This document shows positions 5,715-6,629 of a stretch of 6,629 nt of DNA, in pieces; within the stretch, counting starts at the first letter, position 1; the number at the start of each line of letters is the position of its first letter. Where the stretch lies: NCBI GenBank assembly GCA_016839665.1, contig JAEOTU010000377.1, positions 1 to 6,629 of the forward strand, read 5' to 3'. The DNA is from Candidatus Hodarchaeota archaeon. GTDB taxonomy: Archaea > Asgardarchaeota > Heimdallarchaeia > Hodarchaeales > Hodarchaeaceae. A program made the position numbers and the translations under genes. The notes under the pieces were generated by a model that saw only the letters and a program-made list of their open reading frames with translations, ran no database searches and was not told the DNA's origin.

Positions 5715-5725
5715 ATAATTAATTT

Positions 5726-5739
5726 TTGGATTAATCCAA
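5726..5739. repeat. 14-bp perfect palindrome between the PrmC-like gene and the small ORF
   Basis: TTGGATTAATCCAA is fully self-complementary with no spacer, which fits a dimeric protein site better than an RNA hairpin. Right beside it, TCCAACATTATGTC (5735-5748) resembles a degenerate form of the ACCAACGTTATATGAC sequence of site C. Confidence 0.4.
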
Positions 5740-5766
5740 CATTATGTCCCGAGGACTTGAATGATT

Positions 5767-6629
5767 TTACCATAATTTTCTTTCTAAATACTTTGGTTGC
5801 CATTGATTTGTTGTTAATTTCCCCCAGAAACGAATGGATGATCCGGCATTTGGGAAAACATCTGAAAAGGTTTCTCCTAACTCTTTTCCAAATTCTGTTA
5901 TGGATTTTTTGAGATTATATGGTTTTGTAATTTCCTTTTCTAATCTCGAAGAAAAAACTTCAAAATTTTCTCTGGATGAGTTAGAAAGAAGAGAAAAATC
6001 ATTTAAATAATGATTCATTTCTCGACGAATTTTCTCTAGGGATGGTTGTTTCGGGGGTTTGCTAAAGTCATGTCTAAATAACTCTAGATAGTTCAAAATT
6101 GGTTCGGAGGAATTATTATCAGTTGAGTGTTTAATCCTCAAAATTATTCTGTACCAATAGCTTACATTTTGCATCTTATAGAAATTTATCCAGCGAATGT
6201 ACTCCTCTTCTGTCTTTCCTCTATAATACGCATCCAGTTCTACTGGTATTTTTTTAATCACTACGACTTGACCTTTAAGATTTAACTCTTCAAATGTTTC
6301 TCTCATTTCTTGCAGTAATACTGGTTGCTCTTCATTTCCTAGGGCGATATGTATTAATTGCAAAGTCCCTTCTGATTCTAAAATATTTGGTATAGAGGGA
6401 ATAACCTTTCTTATCACATTAAATCCATCGATTCCCCCATCATTATGCATAGAATCTTTATATCGAGTTTCTGAAGGAGTGGGTAGGATAGGTAGGTGTC
6501 CCGTAATAAGATCAAATTTTCTGTCAATGTCTGATAGATCTTTAGTAACATCTCCATGTTTGAATTTTATCCAATCGCACTTATTCCAAGATGCACTTAG
6601 TTTTGCGGTTGCTATTGCATTTGGATTGA
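5767..6629 (-). CDS. PrmC/HemK-like class I methyltransferase with degenerate NPPY motif, 5' cut by window edge
   Basis: The frame is open from the right edge (286 complete codons visible), so the ATG at 6450 is an internal Met (visible residue 60). The visible part starts after SAM motif I with NPNAIATAKLSASWN, typical of the segment after the second acidic motif, then HGDVTKDL (acidic motif III), then FDLITGHLPILPTP, and then DGGIDGFNVIRKVIPSIPNILESEGTLQLI. The last stretch is very like the DGLDVIRxxL...LxxGG segment of PrmC/HemK and related N5-glutamine or rRNA methyltransferases. In those enzymes FDLIVSNPPY holds the amino group of the substrate; here NPPY is replaced by GHLP. The enzyme may be inactive or act on another substrate. 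About 200 residues follow the core, longer than in PrmC, with a helical, charged region near the C-terminus and no recognised domain. Family assignment is good; function is unknown. Confidence 0.7.
   Translation of the reverse strand, partial: NPNAIATAKLSASWNKCDWIKFKHGDVTKDLSDIDRKFDLITGHLPILPTPSETRYKDSMHNDGGIDGFNVIRKVIPSIPNILESEGTLQLIHIALGNEEQPVLLQEMRETFEELNLKGQVVVIKKIPVELDAYYRGKTEEEYIRWINFYKMQNVSYWYRIILRIKHSTDNNSSEPILNYLELFRHDFSKPPKQPSLEKIRREMNHYLNDFSLLSNSSRENFEVFSSRLEKEITKPYNLKKSITEFGKELGETFSDVFPNAGSSIRFWGKLTTNQWQPKYLERKLW

Noticed and set aside
6448..6450. ATG as start of the PrmC-like gene
   Set aside because: The frame is open through the right edge and the 59 upstream codons carry conserved methyltransferase segments (NPNAIATAKL, HGDV, FDLIT).
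1..6629. tRNA, rRNA, CRISPR array, insertion sequence or attachment site
   Set aside because: No cloverleaf, regularly spaced repeats, transposase-like protein or terminal repeats could be recognised by reading both strands.

Overview
This AT-rich window (roughly one third G+C by eye) most likely comes from an archaeon, and an Asgard lineage is possible. The reasons are A/T-rich TATA-type boxes about 25-30 bases before several starts, short or absent leaders, GGTGA and GGAG ribosome sites, and a long tetratricopeptide protein with a C-terminal tail of a type I associate with Asgard genomes. No database search was possible, so this placement is inference. There are no rRNA or tRNA genes, CRISPR arrays or recognisable transposons.

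Layout. Positions 1-585 (+) hold the C-terminal part of an RNA m5C methyltransferase cut by the window edge. It converges on a two-gene minus-strand operon, 1589 down to 662: a two-helix membrane protein with a cytosolic zinc knuckle, then a LURP-one-like (tubby-fold) protein. Diverging from this operon is a plus-strand pair with an ATGA overlap, 1758-2290: a DUF4258 protein and a YgiT-type zinc-finger protein, which looks like an MqsR/MqsA-like toxin-antitoxin module. From 2378 to the end everything reads on the minus strand: a 602-residue TPR protein; a winged-helix-like plus class I methyltransferase protein; an unlisted 50-codon reading frame (5501-5653); and a PrmC/HemK-like methyltransferase that runs off the right edge. 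The last gene really extends to position 6629 and beyond, not only to the ATG at 6450, and its NPPY-type catalytic motif is degenerate.

The most interesting signal is non-coding. The 9-mer ACCAACGTT occurs three times, only between genes: twice upstream of the TPR gene and once inside a perfect 9-4-9 palindrome over the predicted TATA box of the 50-codon frame that precedes the winged-helix methyltransferase. This suggests a shared operator linking the TPR gene with the small-ORF/methyltransferase pair. The TPR protein, small protein and fused methyltransferase may therefore form a small co-regulated locus of unknown function, possibly with the winged-helix protein as regulator. That last step is a hypothesis.
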